Shown here piece by piece: positions 24,973 through 35,015 of a stretch of DNA of 64,000 nucleotides. Origin of the DNA: JAOARY01 sp045345765 (GTDB lineage Bacteria; Bacillota; Clostridia; Peptostreptococcales; Peptostreptococcaceae); the NCBI GenBank assembly GCA_045345765.1, contig CP148265.1:3292855-3356854 (forward strand), written 5' to 3'. A model generated the notes under the pieces. The model made no database searches. It saw only the letters and a program-made list of their open reading frames with translations, and had not been told where the DNA came from. Positions within the stretch are counted from its first letter, which is position 1. Every line of letters starts with the position of its first letter. The translations under genes were made by a program, and so were the position numbers.

Positions 24973-26100
24973 TTATATATATTTTTCTATTTCTCTTTTA
25001 CAAGATAGGGTTATTTGATCATTTGGATTTAATTCATAAGCATAATCTATATATTCCTTTGCTTTTTTAACTTCATTCATCTGTAAATAAATCATTCCTA
25101 TATTACAAAGTATTTCATAGTCATTAGGTCTATTTGCCAATGCTCTTGAAAAATACTCTAAAGATGCCTCTAAATCCATTTTTGAAGCATAACAAAGTGC
25201 TATTTCACAAAGAGTATCAGTTTGATTTTCATTTGCTGTTAATATTTTTTCAAAATAATAAATAGCTTGGTCTAATTCATTTAATTGTCTCTTTGCAAGA
25301 CCTACGAAAAATATTAAATTCCACCAATCTGAATAATCTTTTAATAATGGTTCTAATTTTTCAAGTCCTTCTTTTGGATGTCCATTTATAACAAGATTAT
25401 AACCTTCTTCATACTCAACTTTATATTCTAAATCATTTAATTCATTTAATACTTCAACTTTCTTATCATCGTCAAGCCCTTTAGCCACTGCATCTTCCCA
25501 ATTTAATTTTGCTTTTATATATTGTTGATTTTTTAAGTATAAAAATCCTAAATTATAATAAGAAAGCGCAAAATCAGGATGCTTTGAAACTATATATTCT
25601 AATTTTTCTAAAGCCTCTTCAAAGAATAGATTTTCTTTTTCTTCATCCTTTGCTTTTGAATACATTTTTAATAAATCAATACAAACAACACAGTAATTAT
25701 AAAGTCCATTTAAATTATTCGGATTTAAATATAATAAAGCTTTTAAATATATAAGTCCTTTTAAAAACTTTCTATCCTTTGCATACTCTAATGCTTTAAA
25801 TCCTATATAATCTTCTATTTTTTCATCGTATAAATAAAGTATTTTTTTGTACTCTTCATTATATTTAAATTTAGAATCTATACCAAGTATATTTAAAATA
25901 CCTTTGATTATAGATGATATTTTTATTCCTTGTTCATCATTTTTAACTACATCAACTAAATCCTCATTTAATATCGGAACTTCAAGACCATTTTTAGGTA
26001 TGTTGTATCCCTTTAAATTGAATTCTGCATCTTCCTTTATAGTTATAAACGATATATTTTGTGTTCTGTCTATAAGAATTTTTTCTATTTTAAATTCCAT
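24973..26100 (-). CDS. Tetratricopeptide repeat protein
   Basis: A 375-residue cytoplasmic protein with no signal peptide. The first 100 residues form an unrecognised domain. From about residue 105 to the end there are repeated 34-residue TPR helices, for example SYYNLGFLYLKNQQYIKAKL and the final NPNDQITLSC. TPR proteins act as binding scaffolds. It starts 10 bases after the radical SAM gene and shares its terminator, so the two are probably cotranscribed. No specific function can be given. Confidence 0.8.
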   Translation of the reverse strand: MEFKIEKILIDRTQNISFITIKEDAEFNLKGYNIPKNGLEVPILNEDLVDVVKNDEQGIKISSIIKGILNILGIDSKFKYNEEYKKILYLYDEKIEDYIGFKALEYAKDRKFLKGLIYLKALLYLNPNNLNGLYNYCVVCIDLLKMYSKAKDEEKENLFFEEALEKLEYIVSKHPDFALSYYNLGFLYLKNQQYIKAKLNWEDAVAKGLDDDKKVEVLNELNDLEYKVEYEEGYNLVINGHPKEGLEKLEPLLKDYSDWWNLIFFVGLAKRQLNELDQAIYYFEKILTANENQTDTLCEIALCYASKMDLEASLEYFSRALANRPNDYEILCNIGMIYLQMNEVKKAKEYIDYAYELNPNDQITLSCKREIEKYI

Positions 26101-26110
26101 AAAAAACCTC

Positions 26111-27895
26111 CTAATAATTAAGTTCTACTTTATAAAATCTAGCTTTTTCTATTATATCTTCTTTTAAGTCATATATAAATAATATATCATTTTGTTCTTT
26201 TTTAATATCTTTATAATTACTTTCTTTTAAATTTAATATATCATAAGAAAAAGTTTCAAAACTAACATCTTTTATTATAAATTTAGCAGGTACATCTACT
26301 TTATCTTTTAAATATTTTTCTAAATTATTTGTATCTTTTAAGAATTTATGACATAAATCTTTATAATCAACTACATCTATTTTATTAAAAATCTTTGGTA
26401 TTTTATTTTTTTTGCCTAAAGTCATATAATCAAATTTAAGCAAATCCTTAAATAAATCTATATAATCAATCTTTGAATCAAATTTCTCTAATAAGTTCGA
26501 CTCAAAATAATCTAATAATATTTCATATAATTTATTTATCCCTAAAGATATATCAAAATAATCCTTATTTTTAAAATACAAACTAAATTCATCAAAGAAT
26601 AAAAATGGGTTATTTTCATATAAATTATTTATAACAAATCTTAAAGAAGTATTAAAATTCTTAGAATTCCAATAGATTTCTACAATTTCTTCAACCTCTT
26701 TTAATTTTTCTAATTCTTCGTATTTGATATATTTTGTTTGTAATATTTCATAAGTTGGATAATCTCTATATAAAAAACCATGAAGTTCTTCTTTTGCTTT
26801 AATTTTTGTTCCTTTTAAAACCTTTAAAAATCCTAATTGTACATGACCAACATCCAAATTAAAAACATCATTAAATGACATTTTAAATGATTCATAGTTT
26901 TCATATGGAAGCCCTGCAATTAAATCTAAATGCTGATGTATATTCTCATAAGATTTTATTTTTAAAACATTTTCTTTTAATTTATTAAAATCCTGATATC
27001 TTCCAATCTCTCTTAAGGTCTTTTCATTTGTTGATTGTACACCTATTTCAAATTGAAAAAGTCCTTTTCTTGCATATTTTAATCGCTCTATTATTTCTTT
27101 TGCTAAAACATGTGCTGCAATTTCTAAATGATAATTTATATCTCCATCATCTATTTCAATTAAAAAATCCAATAATTCTAATACTCTATTTTTTTCAATA
27201 TTAAAAGTTCTATCTATAAATTTTATTTGTTTTACACCACTATTAATCAAATTCTTGATATCAGATTTAACCCTATCTAATGAAAAAAATCTGATTCCAT
27301 CTAATGTAGATGATAAGCAGTATTCACAATTAAAAGGACAACCTCTTGATGTTTCATAATAGATTATTTTATTTTTATATTGATCTTTATCTATATTAGA
27401 ATAAGGACTTTTTATTAAATCCAAATCCTTAATAAGTTCTCTATCTTCATTTTGTATTATTTTGTCATCTAATTTATAAGTCAAACCTTTTATATTACTT
27501 AAGGATTCGCCTTTAGAATATGCTCCTATAAATTCTTTGAATGTAAATTCACCTTCACCCCTAATTATATAATCAATACAATCATTTTTTAAAAACAAAT
27601 CTTTTTCTTCAAATGAAACTTCAGGCCCTCCAAGCAAGATTTTTATATCTTTTTTTATTTTTTTTAAACTTCTTGAGATTTTTAAAGTTTCTTCTAAATT
27701 CCAAATATATGTTGAAAAAATAATCAAATCTGGTTTTTGTTCATATATTTTTTTTAATATGTAATTCAAATTCGTATTTATCGTAAATTCTTTCAATTCT
27801 ATATCAATAATATCTTCAACCTGTGCTTTTAAATATCTTATCGCTAAGTTAGTATGAACATATTTTGAATTTAATGTTGTTATTAAAGCTTTCAA
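26111..27895 (-). CDS. B12-binding-domain radical SAM protein
   Basis: A 594-residue protein. Residues 1-130 have a cobalamin-binding-like Rossmann domain (FSTYIWNLEETLKISRSLKK, then GGPEVSFEE). Residues about 170-390 form the radical SAM barrel, with the cluster motif CPFNCEYC in YETSRGCPFNCEYCLSS. The C-terminal 200 residues match the DUF4080-type tail common in this clostridial family. It uses S-adenosylmethionine and a 4Fe-4S cluster; whether it binds cobalamin, and its substrate, are unknown. Translation begins at TTG 27895. The TPR gene follows 10 bases later. Confidence 0.85.
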   Translation of the reverse strand: MKALITTLNSKYVHTNLAIRYLKAQVEDIIDIELKEFTINTNLNYILKKIYEQKPDLIIFSTYIWNLEETLKISRSLKKIKKDIKILLGGPEVSFEEKDLFLKNDCIDYIIRGEGEFTFKEFIGAYSKGESLSNIKGLTYKLDDKIIQNEDRELIKDLDLIKSPYSNIDKDQYKNKIIYYETSRGCPFNCEYCLSSTLDGIRFFSLDRVKSDIKNLINSGVKQIKFIDRTFNIEKNRVLELLDFLIEIDDGDINYHLEIAAHVLAKEIIERLKYARKGLFQFEIGVQSTNEKTLREIGRYQDFNKLKENVLKIKSYENIHQHLDLIAGLPYENYESFKMSFNDVFNLDVGHVQLGFLKVLKGTKIKAKEELHGFLYRDYPTYEILQTKYIKYEELEKLKEVEEIVEIYWNSKNFNTSLRFVINNLYENNPFLFFDEFSLYFKNKDYFDISLGINKLYEILLDYFESNLLEKFDSKIDYIDLFKDLLKFDYMTLGKKNKIPKIFNKIDVVDYKDLCHKFLKDTNNLEKYLKDKVDVPAKFIIKDVSFETFSYDILNLKESNYKDIKKEQNDILFIYDLKEDIIEKARFYKVELNY

Positions 27896-27922
27896 TTAAA
27901 TTTTCTTCCCTTCTTAAAATAT

Positions 27923-27950
27923 AAAAATCCTCTTAAAAATGAGGATTTTT
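27923..27950 (-). terminator. Intrinsic terminator after the small gene at 27972-28166
   Basis: Perfect stem AAAAATCCTC / GAGGATTTTT with loop TTAAAAAT, T-rich on both strands. Confidence 0.85.
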
Positions 27951-27971
27951 ATATCAAAATTATATTTTTAT

Positions 27972-28166
27972 TTAACTTTCTAGTCTTTTAATAAGCTCCC
28001 TTTCATCACTATCTGCAAGTATCGAAAGTTCACTTACTATACTTTTTCTTAAATTTATATATTCATCATCCCCAGTTTTTTTATACGTAAACTCTAAGGA
28101 TTTTAATATTAATAGTAAATCTTTTCGAGATATTTCTTCCAAGGAAACTTTGTCAAAATTCTCCAT
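27972..28166 (-). CDS. Small protein of unknown function (64 aa)
   Basis: The best start is ATG 28166, behind AAGGAGAT, giving MENFDKVSLEEISRKDLL and 64 residues; the frame is open 13 codons further but without a site. The protein is predicted helical, acidic and soluble. It lies 50 bases after the unrecognised 296-residue gene and ends at a clear terminator. I do not recognise a family. Confidence 0.6.
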   Translation of the reverse strand: MENFDKVSLEEISRKDLLLILKSLEFTYKKTGDDEYINLRKSIVSELSILADSDERELIKRLES

Positions 28167-28216
28167 AGTATCTCCTTCCTTAAATTTATTATTAAATTCA
28201 AACAAAAACTATGGTT

Positions 28217-29107
28217 TTATATTTTGAATTTAAATTTATAATACCCGGTTTTAGCTTTTAAATAAACATTTAATTTATTATCTTTCTTTATATCCAAAAT
28301 TGAAACTTTGTTTAAAATTAAATCAACAAATTCATCATTAACTTTTGAGTTTTTTATTTTTTTTATATCTATTTTTGTATCAGTTTTTTTCGGGTTTATC
28401 TTTTTGATTCTAATTTTATAAAAATATCTATATAGATTTATAAAGAATTCACTATTCGAACCTCTGTAATCCATATCTTTAATTTCATATTTATTTAAGC
28501 TTGCTAATAGTGCTTTTGATATATTACAATTAGCTTTTTCTTCTTTCAAATTTTTAAGACCTATAAAAAATTCATTTTCATCATTATACATATTAAAATC
28601 TACTTTTATCAAATTATTTATAAAATTTATCTTAGCTTTTTCAAAAGCTATTTGACTTTTTTTATTTTCTTCTTCATTTTTAAGATTTTTTATATATTCA
28701 AGTAAGCTTTTGAAATGCTCTTTTATATCTAAATTTTTATTTTGAATCATATCTTTAAATATATGATTATATGAATAAAGGTATATCAGATAGGAATAAG
28801 AATATTCTAGACCAATTTCTTTAACATAAGATTCATATAAATCTTTTATTAAAATTTTTGATTCATCTAATTCTCTTACACAAAAATATATCGGAAAAAA
28901 TGAATTTAAATCAAGAGATTTAAATTTTTCTTCAAAATAAAATTTGTAATAATAAATCTCATTTTTAAAGCGTTGCTTATCAATACTATAAGAATTATAA
29001 GAATTATTATAATATATGATTTTAGAGTTTATAATAAAAAAATCTTTATTAGTTTTGTCTAAGTTTGAAAAAAACCCCTTAAAGGCATTGAATAATAAAT
29101 TTTCCAT
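28217..29107 (-). CDS. Unrecognised 296-residue protein
   Basis: A soluble, mostly helical protein rich in Y, K, N, I and F, with no signal peptide, clear membrane segment or cysteine motif. Tyr/Asn-rich patches (IIYYNNSYNSYSIDKQ) and a basic C-terminal 60 residues stand out. It starts just after the argS terminator (GAGGTG site, then ATG 29107) and is followed by the 64-residue gene. No family is recognised. The codon use and length argue that it is a real gene. Confidence 0.6.
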   Translation of the reverse strand: MENLLFNAFKGFFSNLDKTNKDFFIINSKIIYYNNSYNSYSIDKQRFKNEIYYYKFYFEEKFKSLDLNSFFPIYFCVRELDESKILIKDLYESYVKEIGLEYSYSYLIYLYSYNHIFKDMIQNKNLDIKEHFKSLLEYIKNLKNEEENKKSQIAFEKAKINFINNLIKVDFNMYNDENEFFIGLKNLKEEKANCNISKALLASLNKYEIKDMDYRGSNSEFFINLYRYFYKIRIKKINPKKTDTKIDIKKIKNSKVNDEFVDLILNKVSILDIKKDNKLNVYLKAKTGYYKFKFKI

Positions 29108-29117
29108 AAATCACCTC

Positions 29118-29142
29118 AAAAAAAAATGCAGCCGAAGCTGCC
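29118..29142 (-). terminator. Strong intrinsic terminator downstream of argS
   Basis: GCAGC-TTCG-GCTGC (UUCG tetraloop) followed by A and nine T on the minus strand. A second small inverted repeat, GTAGC / GCTAC, lies just upstream around 29158-29181. Confidence 0.92.
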
Positions 29143-29243
29143 ATAATATAGGGGGTGGTAGCAATACAAAATACCGCTACTACTCTGTCTAAAAATCTGT
29201 CCTTATTATTATATCCCTATATACACATGTTTAAACTTAAAAT

Positions 29244-30944
29244 TTACATTTTTTGTGGAGCTTCTATTCCTAATAAATTTAATGTATTTTTTAATGTGTC
29301 TTTAAATGCTTTAACTAACGCAAGTCTAGCATTTTTTAAGTTCTTATCTTCAACATTTATATGATTATCATGATAGAACTTATTAAAAGCTTTTGCTAAA
29401 TCAACAGCTAATCTTGATATATGATGAGGTTCACATTTTTTCATTGAAAGTTCTACAACCTCAGGTAATCTTTGTATTTCTTTAATTATATTTATGCTGT
29501 CTTCATTCGAAATACATGAATAATCTATATTTGTAGCATCAAATTCTCCTGCTTTTTCTAAAACAGAACAAGCTCTAGCATGAGCATATTGAACATAAGG
29601 ACCTGTTTCTCCTTCAAATGATAATGTCTTTTCCCATGAGAATACATAATCTTTTATTCTATTATTATATAATTCTTGGAATAATACAGCGCCAACTCCA
29701 ACTTGTTTTGATACTTCTTCTATATTTTCTAAATTTGGATTTTTTACATTTATTATTTCTTTAGTTTTTTCAATCGCTTTATTAAGGACATCTTCTAGGA
29801 AAACTACTTTTCCTTTTCTAGTTGATAATGTACCTTCTTCTAAAGCTACCATACCAAATTGTACGTGTAAGCAATCTTTAGCCCATTTGTGACCCATAAG
29901 TTCAACAACTTTCATCCATTGTTCAAAATGAAGTTTTTGCTGAGAACCAACAACATATATATTTTTATAAAAATCATAAGTTTGCTTTCTATATATAGCA
30001 GCTGCTATATCTCTAGTTATATATAAAGTTGAACCATCTTTCTTTTGTATAAGTGCTGGTGGCATATTAAATTCTTCTAAATCTACAATTTTTGCCCCTT
30101 GTGAATCTTTTAATATATTTTTTTCGTTCATTTCATCTATTACAGCAGGCATTTTATCTGAATAAAAACTTTCACCTGCAAAAGAATCAAATTTAATTCC
30201 AAGTAAATCATATACTTTATTAAATTCTAATAAACTTACATCTTTAATATAAGACCATAATTCATAAGCTTCTTTATCATTTTGTTCTAATTTTAAGAAC
30301 CAGTTTCTAGCTTCATCTTCTAAACTCGGTTCATCTTCTGCAACTTCATGGAATTTGATATATAGTTTTAAAAGTTCTGGAATTGGATTTTGTTTAATTA
30401 CATCTAAATCTCCCCATCTTTTTATAGCTACTATAAGCTTTCCAAATTGAGTACCATAGTCTCCTAAATGATTTATCGCTATTGTATTAAATCCATTTGC
30501 TTTGTATATATTATTTATAACATTTCCTATAACCGTTGTTCTTATATGACCTATATGGAATGGCTTTGCAATATTTGGAGAAGAAAATTCTACTACAACA
30601 TTTTTTCCTTCACCTATATTATTATGACCATATTTCTCTTTTTTAGAAAATACATCATTTAATACTTCTTTAACTAATAATTCTTTATTAACAAAGAAAT
30701 TTAAATATCCACCAAGTGGTTTTATTTCTTTTATTAAATCTTTTTTATCTATATTTTCGCTAAGATCTTGTGCTATCATATTTGGTGCTTTTCTAAATAC
30801 CTTAGCTAATTTAAAACAAGGAAATGCATAATCTCCCATGTCCTTATTTGGTGGTATTTCTATTAATTCTAGGATTTCCTCTATAGTCATATCCTCTATA
30901 TTTTCTTTTAATATATTTGCTAAATCTAATTTAAAATCTCTCAT
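29244..30944 (-). CDS. argS: Arginine--tRNA ligase
   Basis: Class I aminoacyl-tRNA synthetase charging tRNA-Arg. It is about 566 residues, the full length. It has the N-terminal ADD domain, the HIGH motif in SSPNIAKPFHIGHIRTT, an STRKGK segment replacing KMSKS, and a C-terminal DALR anticodon-binding domain ending in LLGIEAPQKM. Two ATGs occur in tandem; the second (30944) has better spacing to AGGAGG. It has its own promoter and terminator. There is no T-box in the 70-base upstream region. Confidence 0.97.
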   Translation of the reverse strand: MRDFKLDLANILKENIEDMTIEEILELIEIPPNKDMGDYAFPCFKLAKVFRKAPNMIAQDLSENIDKKDLIKEIKPLGGYLNFFVNKELLVKEVLNDVFSKKEKYGHNNIGEGKNVVVEFSSPNIAKPFHIGHIRTTVIGNVINNIYKANGFNTIAINHLGDYGTQFGKLIVAIKRWGDLDVIKQNPIPELLKLYIKFHEVAEDEPSLEDEARNWFLKLEQNDKEAYELWSYIKDVSLLEFNKVYDLLGIKFDSFAGESFYSDKMPAVIDEMNEKNILKDSQGAKIVDLEEFNMPPALIQKKDGSTLYITRDIAAAIYRKQTYDFYKNIYVVGSQQKLHFEQWMKVVELMGHKWAKDCLHVQFGMVALEEGTLSTRKGKVVFLEDVLNKAIEKTKEIINVKNPNLENIEEVSKQVGVGAVLFQELYNNRIKDYVFSWEKTLSFEGETGPYVQYAHARACSVLEKAGEFDATNIDYSCISNEDSINIIKEIQRLPEVVELSMKKCEPHHISRLAVDLAKAFNKFYHDNHINVEDKNLKNARLALVKAFKDTLKNTLNLLGIEAPQKM

Positions 30945-30989
30945 CATCTTCCTCCTATATTGGTACGCATATAAAATACATACTTTAAG

Positions 30990-31018
30990 ATTATATATAA
31001 ATACTTGCGATTTATCAA
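30990..31018 (-). promoter_or_regulatory. Promoter of argS
   Basis: TTGATA (31013-31018), 17-base spacer, TATAAT (30990-30995) on the minus strand. It overlaps the last codon of the upstream gene. Confidence 0.65.
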
Positions 31019-32025
31019 GATATAACAGATGAATTTATACTTTTTAGATTTTTACAACCTGTTAATATCATAGATTTATAAAGCTCATTTCTCATATTAT
31101 CTATTATAAGGCTAACACCTTTATCCTGTCCACCAACAGCTCCCCAAATAATTGGACGTGCTGCTAAAACAAAATCTGCACCTAATGCTAGATATTTCAA
31201 CATATCACATCCTTCTCTCACATTTCCATCTGCAATTATTATAATATCTTGATCTTTTAAGGCTTCTTTTATCTTAGGTAGTACTTCACAAGGAGCTTTT
31301 ACATGGTTTAATACTCTTCCTCCATGATTTGATACAACTATTGCTTTTGCGCCCACTTCATTTGCTATTAGAGCTTCTTCTACGCTCATTATTCCTTTTA
31401 ATATAACTGGTAAATTTGTTGAGTTTATAATTTCTATTAAATCATCTTTTGTTTTTGGTCCAACATATTGATTAAAAAGTCTCATAGTAACAAGACCCGC
31501 ACCATCTAAATCAATTCCTACAGCCAAAGCATTTACTTCTTCTGCCATTTTAATTCTTTTTATTATTTCATCATTCTCTCTAGGCTTTATGATTGCAATT
31601 CCATTTTTATCTTTTATAGCTTTTAGCCCGTCTTCATAAAAAGAAGGGTCTCCACTATCACCAATCATTGCAATAGTTCCTGCTTTTAGTGAACCTTTAA
31701 CAACACTATTTACATACTCCTCTTCTGTTAAATATCCACCAAAATTAACTTTACTACCTGTAACAGGGGCAGATATGAAAGGAAATTCTAAATCTACTCC
31801 TAAAAAATTAGTTTTTACATTCGGATCTTTTGCATCATGAATTGTTTTTAAGTTTAATTTTATATTTTTAAGTGCATTATAACTATGTTTAAATGCCTCA
31901 CCAGTTCCAGCCCCACCCATTCCAGGAACTTTACCTGCGCAGTAAACTCCATTACATTCTTTGCATATATTACAATTTCCATTCAATCTATCTTTTGCAT
32001 TTTTTAAAACTTCTTTTAATTCCAT
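31015..32025 (-). CDS. FMN-dependent alpha-hydroxy-acid dehydrogenase-like protein with N-terminal cysteine motif
   Basis: A 336-residue TIM-barrel protein of the lactate/glycolate oxidase family. The catalytic His and Arg are in VVSNHGGRVL, and the phosphate-binding glycines of FMN appear in IIADGNVREG and AARPII. Before the barrel there is a Cys-x2-Cys-x2-Cys-x4-Cys motif (Cys18, 21, 24, 29) that could bind a 4Fe-4S cluster; this is seen in clostridial members of the family. The substrate is unknown; lactate or another 2-hydroxy acid is plausible, with an electron acceptor other than O2. The start is ATG 32025 after GGAGG, one base after the DUF523 stop. Confidence 0.85.
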   Translation of the reverse strand: MELKEVLKNAKDRLNGNCNICKECNGVYCAGKVPGMGGAGTGEAFKHSYNALKNIKLNLKTIHDAKDPNVKTNFLGVDLEFPFISAPVTGSKVNFGGYLTEEEYVNSVVKGSLKAGTIAMIGDSGDPSFYEDGLKAIKDKNGIAIIKPRENDEIIKRIKMAEEVNALAVGIDLDGAGLVTMRLFNQYVGPKTKDDLIEIINSTNLPVILKGIMSVEEALIANEVGAKAIVVSNHGGRVLNHVKAPCEVLPKIKEALKDQDIIIIADGNVREGCDMLKYLALGADFVLAARPIIWGAVGGQDKGVSLIIDNMRNELYKSMILTGCKNLKSINSSVIS

Positions 32026-32026
32026 T

Positions 32027-32482
32027 TTAATCCTCCATAAAATTATTTTCGCTAAATAACTTAACACCCTCTTTTTGTAACAAGTATGCAGTTATCCCTT
32101 GTCCTTTTATCTTTTTAGAGCTAAAGCTTCCATCATATACAAAATTACTTCCACAAGAAGGGCTTCCTTCTTTTAATATTGCTTTTTCAATATCAAATAA
32201 TTCAAGGTATTTTAAAATTTCATATCCACCTTTTAAAAACTCTTTTGTTACATCCTCGTTATCCTTAGATATAACAATTCCTTTATTTTCAATTATCTCT
32301 TTAGCACTAGATTTTAATTCAGCCATTTGTCTTGGTGTTTTTAGACCACCTAATTGTTCTGGACAAATTGGAATTATATCTTTTCCTTTCAAAAATTCTA
32401 AAAGTTCTTCGCTTTTATTATTTTCTCCACTATATTTACAATCAATACCTAATAAACATGCTGATACTAAAATTTTTTTCAT
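32027..32482 (-). CDS. DUF523 family protein
   Basis: A 151-residue protein of the DUF523 family (YbbK-like). The start is ATG 32482 behind GGAGG, giving MKKILVSACLLGIDCKYSG. The cysteines in SACLLG, CKYSG, ICPEQLGG and GSPSCGSN are the conserved set of the family and may bind metal. Its function is not established. It lies between mutS2 and the FMN-dependent dehydrogenase-like gene, and one base separates it from the latter. Confidence 0.88.
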   Translation of the reverse strand: MKKILVSACLLGIDCKYSGENNKSEELLEFLKGKDIIPICPEQLGGLKTPRQMAELKSSAKEIIENKGIVISKDNEDVTKEFLKGGYEILKYLELFDIEKAILKEGSPSCGSNFVYDGSFSSKKIKGQGITAYLLQKEGVKLFSENNFMED

Positions 32483-32532
32483 AAGAGCCTCCATTAATAT
32501 TCTATTTTTATGAAATAATTTTTAATCGATCT

Positions 32533-34911
32533 TTATTTTATAGTTACTATTGTAACTCCTATACCGCCTTCACCATAAGAACCACCTCTAAATTCTTTTA
32601 CATGTTTATGTGTTCTTAATATTTCTAATACACCTTTTTTTAACGCACCAGTTCCAACACCATGTATAATTGTTACATTTTCTAAATTAGATATACACGC
32701 ATCGTCTAAGTACTTATCTAATTCAATTCTTGCTTCCTCTATATTAAGACCTCTTAAATCAACTTCCATCTTAGTTGTTTTAGTCTTTTTCTTAATTATA
32801 TTAGCTGTAGTTTTTGTTATATTATCTTCTTTTTTTCTTTTTATCTTTTCTAATGAAGCATAGGGTAAATTCATCTTCATTATACCTATTTGTACAATAG
32901 CTTTTTTCTTATTATCATCACAAGAAAGTACAATTCCCTCTTGATTTAAAGTAATAACTCTAACATAATCGTCCTTTTTTAATTTTTCTAATTTCTTTTC
33001 TCTATTTTTAGGTATTAATATATCCTTTGCATTATCAGAAAGACCTTCTATTGACTTTGTTATTTCTTTTCTTATATCTTCTATTTTTTTATTCTTATCT
33101 TTACCTGCCTTTTCTGATTCTAATTTTCTAAGCATTTTTATAAGTTCTTCACTTTTTTCCTTAGCTTCTTTTACTATTTCTAAAGCCTCTTCTTTTGCCT
33201 TTTTAACCATTTTTTCTTTTTTATTTTCTATCTTTTCTTTTTTGATTAAATATTTTTCTTTTAGTGCCTGCGCTTCTCTTTTAAGCTCTATTGACAATTC
33301 TTCATTTTCCTTAGCTTGAATTCTCTTTCTTTCTATATCAATCATCAAATCTTCAAATGCAATATTTTCACTATCAATAAATTCTTTAGCTTTATTTATC
33401 ACAAAATCAGAAAGTCCAATTTTTCTTGATATCTCAAATGCATTTGATTTTCCAGGAACTCCAATCATCAATCTATATGTTGGACTTAGTGTATTTACAT
33501 CAAATTCAACTGATGCATTTTCAACACCAGATTTAGAAAGTGCATAATTTTTAAGTTCACTATAATGAGTTGTTGCAATAGTTGTTGTTTTAAACGTATA
33601 TAAATTATCAAGTATTGACATAGCAAGTGCTGCCCCTTCAACAGGATCTGTTCCTGCTCCTAATTCATCAAATAATACTAATGAATCTTGCGTGAAATTA
33701 TTCATTATATCAACTATATTAGTCATATGTGAAGAGAATGTAGATAAACTTTGTTCTATACTTTGTTCATCTCCAATGTCTGCAAATATATTATCAAATA
33801 CACATATCTTCGAACCATAATCACATGGTATATGAAGCCCACTTTGTACCATAAGTGAAAATAATCCAATCGTTTTTAATGTTACTGTTTTACCACCAGT
33901 ATTTGGTCCAGTTATAACCAAAGTACTAAAACTTTCACCTATATAAAAATCATTTGAAACAACTTCATTTCTAGGTATTAAAGGATGTCTACCATTTTTA
34001 ATATACATCTTTTTTTCTTCTAATATTTCTGGTTCTAATGCTCTTAAACTAATAGATAATTTACCTTTTGCAAATATAAAATCTAATTTTGCAAGTATTG
34101 ATAAATTTGATATTATATAATCACTTACTTCACCTATGATAAGTGTTAGTTCCATCAAAATTCTTTCTATTTCTTCTTTTTCATCTACTTTTAATTGTCT
34201 TAATTCATTATTCATATTTACTATTGAAATAGGTTCTACAAACAAAGTAGCTCCTGAAGCAGATTGGTCGTGAATAATTCCTTTAAAATTCGACTTATAC
34301 TCGCTCTTTATAGGTACAACAAATCTATCTTGTCTTATTGTAACTATAGCATCTTGAAGCATTTTTTCATTTGAGGATGAACTAATTATTGAATTTAATT
34401 TGTTCTTTATATTATCTTTTTTATTAGCAATTCCTCTTCTTATTTGCTTTAATTTAGTACTAGCATTATCACTAACTTCACTTTCACTTATTATACATTC
34501 TTCAATTCTCTCTTCTATATCTCTATATACATTTAAAGATTCGCTAAGCCCTTCTATTATTTCATAAAAAGGTTCATTTTCTTCCTTGCTTCTTATGAAA
34601 TTTCTTAAAACCCTAGCACCTCTTAGATTATCTTTTACTCTTATTAAGCCTTTAGGATCTAAACAAGAACCTATTTTAGCTTTTTTTAGATAAATTTCTA
34701 TATCACAAATTCCATCAAAAGGTACATAACCTCTTTTATATAATATGGACTGCGCTTCACTAGTTTCTTTTAACATTTGTTTTACATCATCTATATTTGT
34801 TTTTGGTTTTAATTCATCTAATACCCTTTTTCCTAACTCTGATTTTATATTATCATTCAATAGTTTTATTATTTTATAATACTCTAATACTTTAAGAGAT
34901 TTTTCATTCAT
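32533..34911 (-). CDS. mutS2: Endonuclease MutS2
   Basis: A 792-residue MutS homologue without mismatch-recognition domains. In different bacteria MutS2 suppresses recombination or rescues collided ribosomes. It has a core/lever region (about 1-300) and an ATPase with Walker A GPNTGGKTVTLKT near residue 335. Walker B SLVLFDELGAGTDP follows, then a long coiled coil (about 520-640) and a C-terminal Smr nuclease domain starting at VDLRGLNIEEAR with IIHGVGTGALKKG. It is the first gene of a three-gene unit on the minus strand, divergent from the sensor kinase gene. Confidence 0.96.
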   Translation of the reverse strand: MNEKSLKVLEYYKIIKLLNDNIKSELGKRVLDELKPKTNIDDVKQMLKETSEAQSILYKRGYVPFDGICDIEIYLKKAKIGSCLDPKGLIRVKDNLRGARVLRNFIRSKEENEPFYEIIEGLSESLNVYRDIEERIEECIISESEVSDNASTKLKQIRRGIANKKDNIKNKLNSIISSSSNEKMLQDAIVTIRQDRFVVPIKSEYKSNFKGIIHDQSASGATLFVEPISIVNMNNELRQLKVDEKEEIERILMELTLIIGEVSDYIISNLSILAKLDFIFAKGKLSISLRALEPEILEEKKMYIKNGRHPLIPRNEVVSNDFYIGESFSTLVITGPNTGGKTVTLKTIGLFSLMVQSGLHIPCDYGSKICVFDNIFADIGDEQSIEQSLSTFSSHMTNIVDIMNNFTQDSLVLFDELGAGTDPVEGAALAMSILDNLYTFKTTTIATTHYSELKNYALSKSGVENASVEFDVNTLSPTYRLMIGVPGKSNAFEISRKIGLSDFVINKAKEFIDSENIAFEDLMIDIERKRIQAKENEELSIELKREAQALKEKYLIKKEKIENKKEKMVKKAKEEALEIVKEAKEKSEELIKMLRKLESEKAGKDKNKKIEDIRKEITKSIEGLSDNAKDILIPKNREKKLEKLKKDDYVRVITLNQEGIVLSCDDNKKKAIVQIGIMKMNLPYASLEKIKRKKEDNITKTTANIIKKKTKTTKMEVDLRGLNIEEARIELDKYLDDACISNLENVTIIHGVGTGALKKGVLEILRTHKHVKEFRGGSYGEGGIGVTIVTIK

Positions 34912-35015
34912 ATAAATAACTCCTTTATTCTTTTTTCACAATAATAATTTTAACATAAAAAATATATAATAAGATGAATTTTTAAACTCTGTAATAAAGC
35001 TGTAATTTAAGATTA

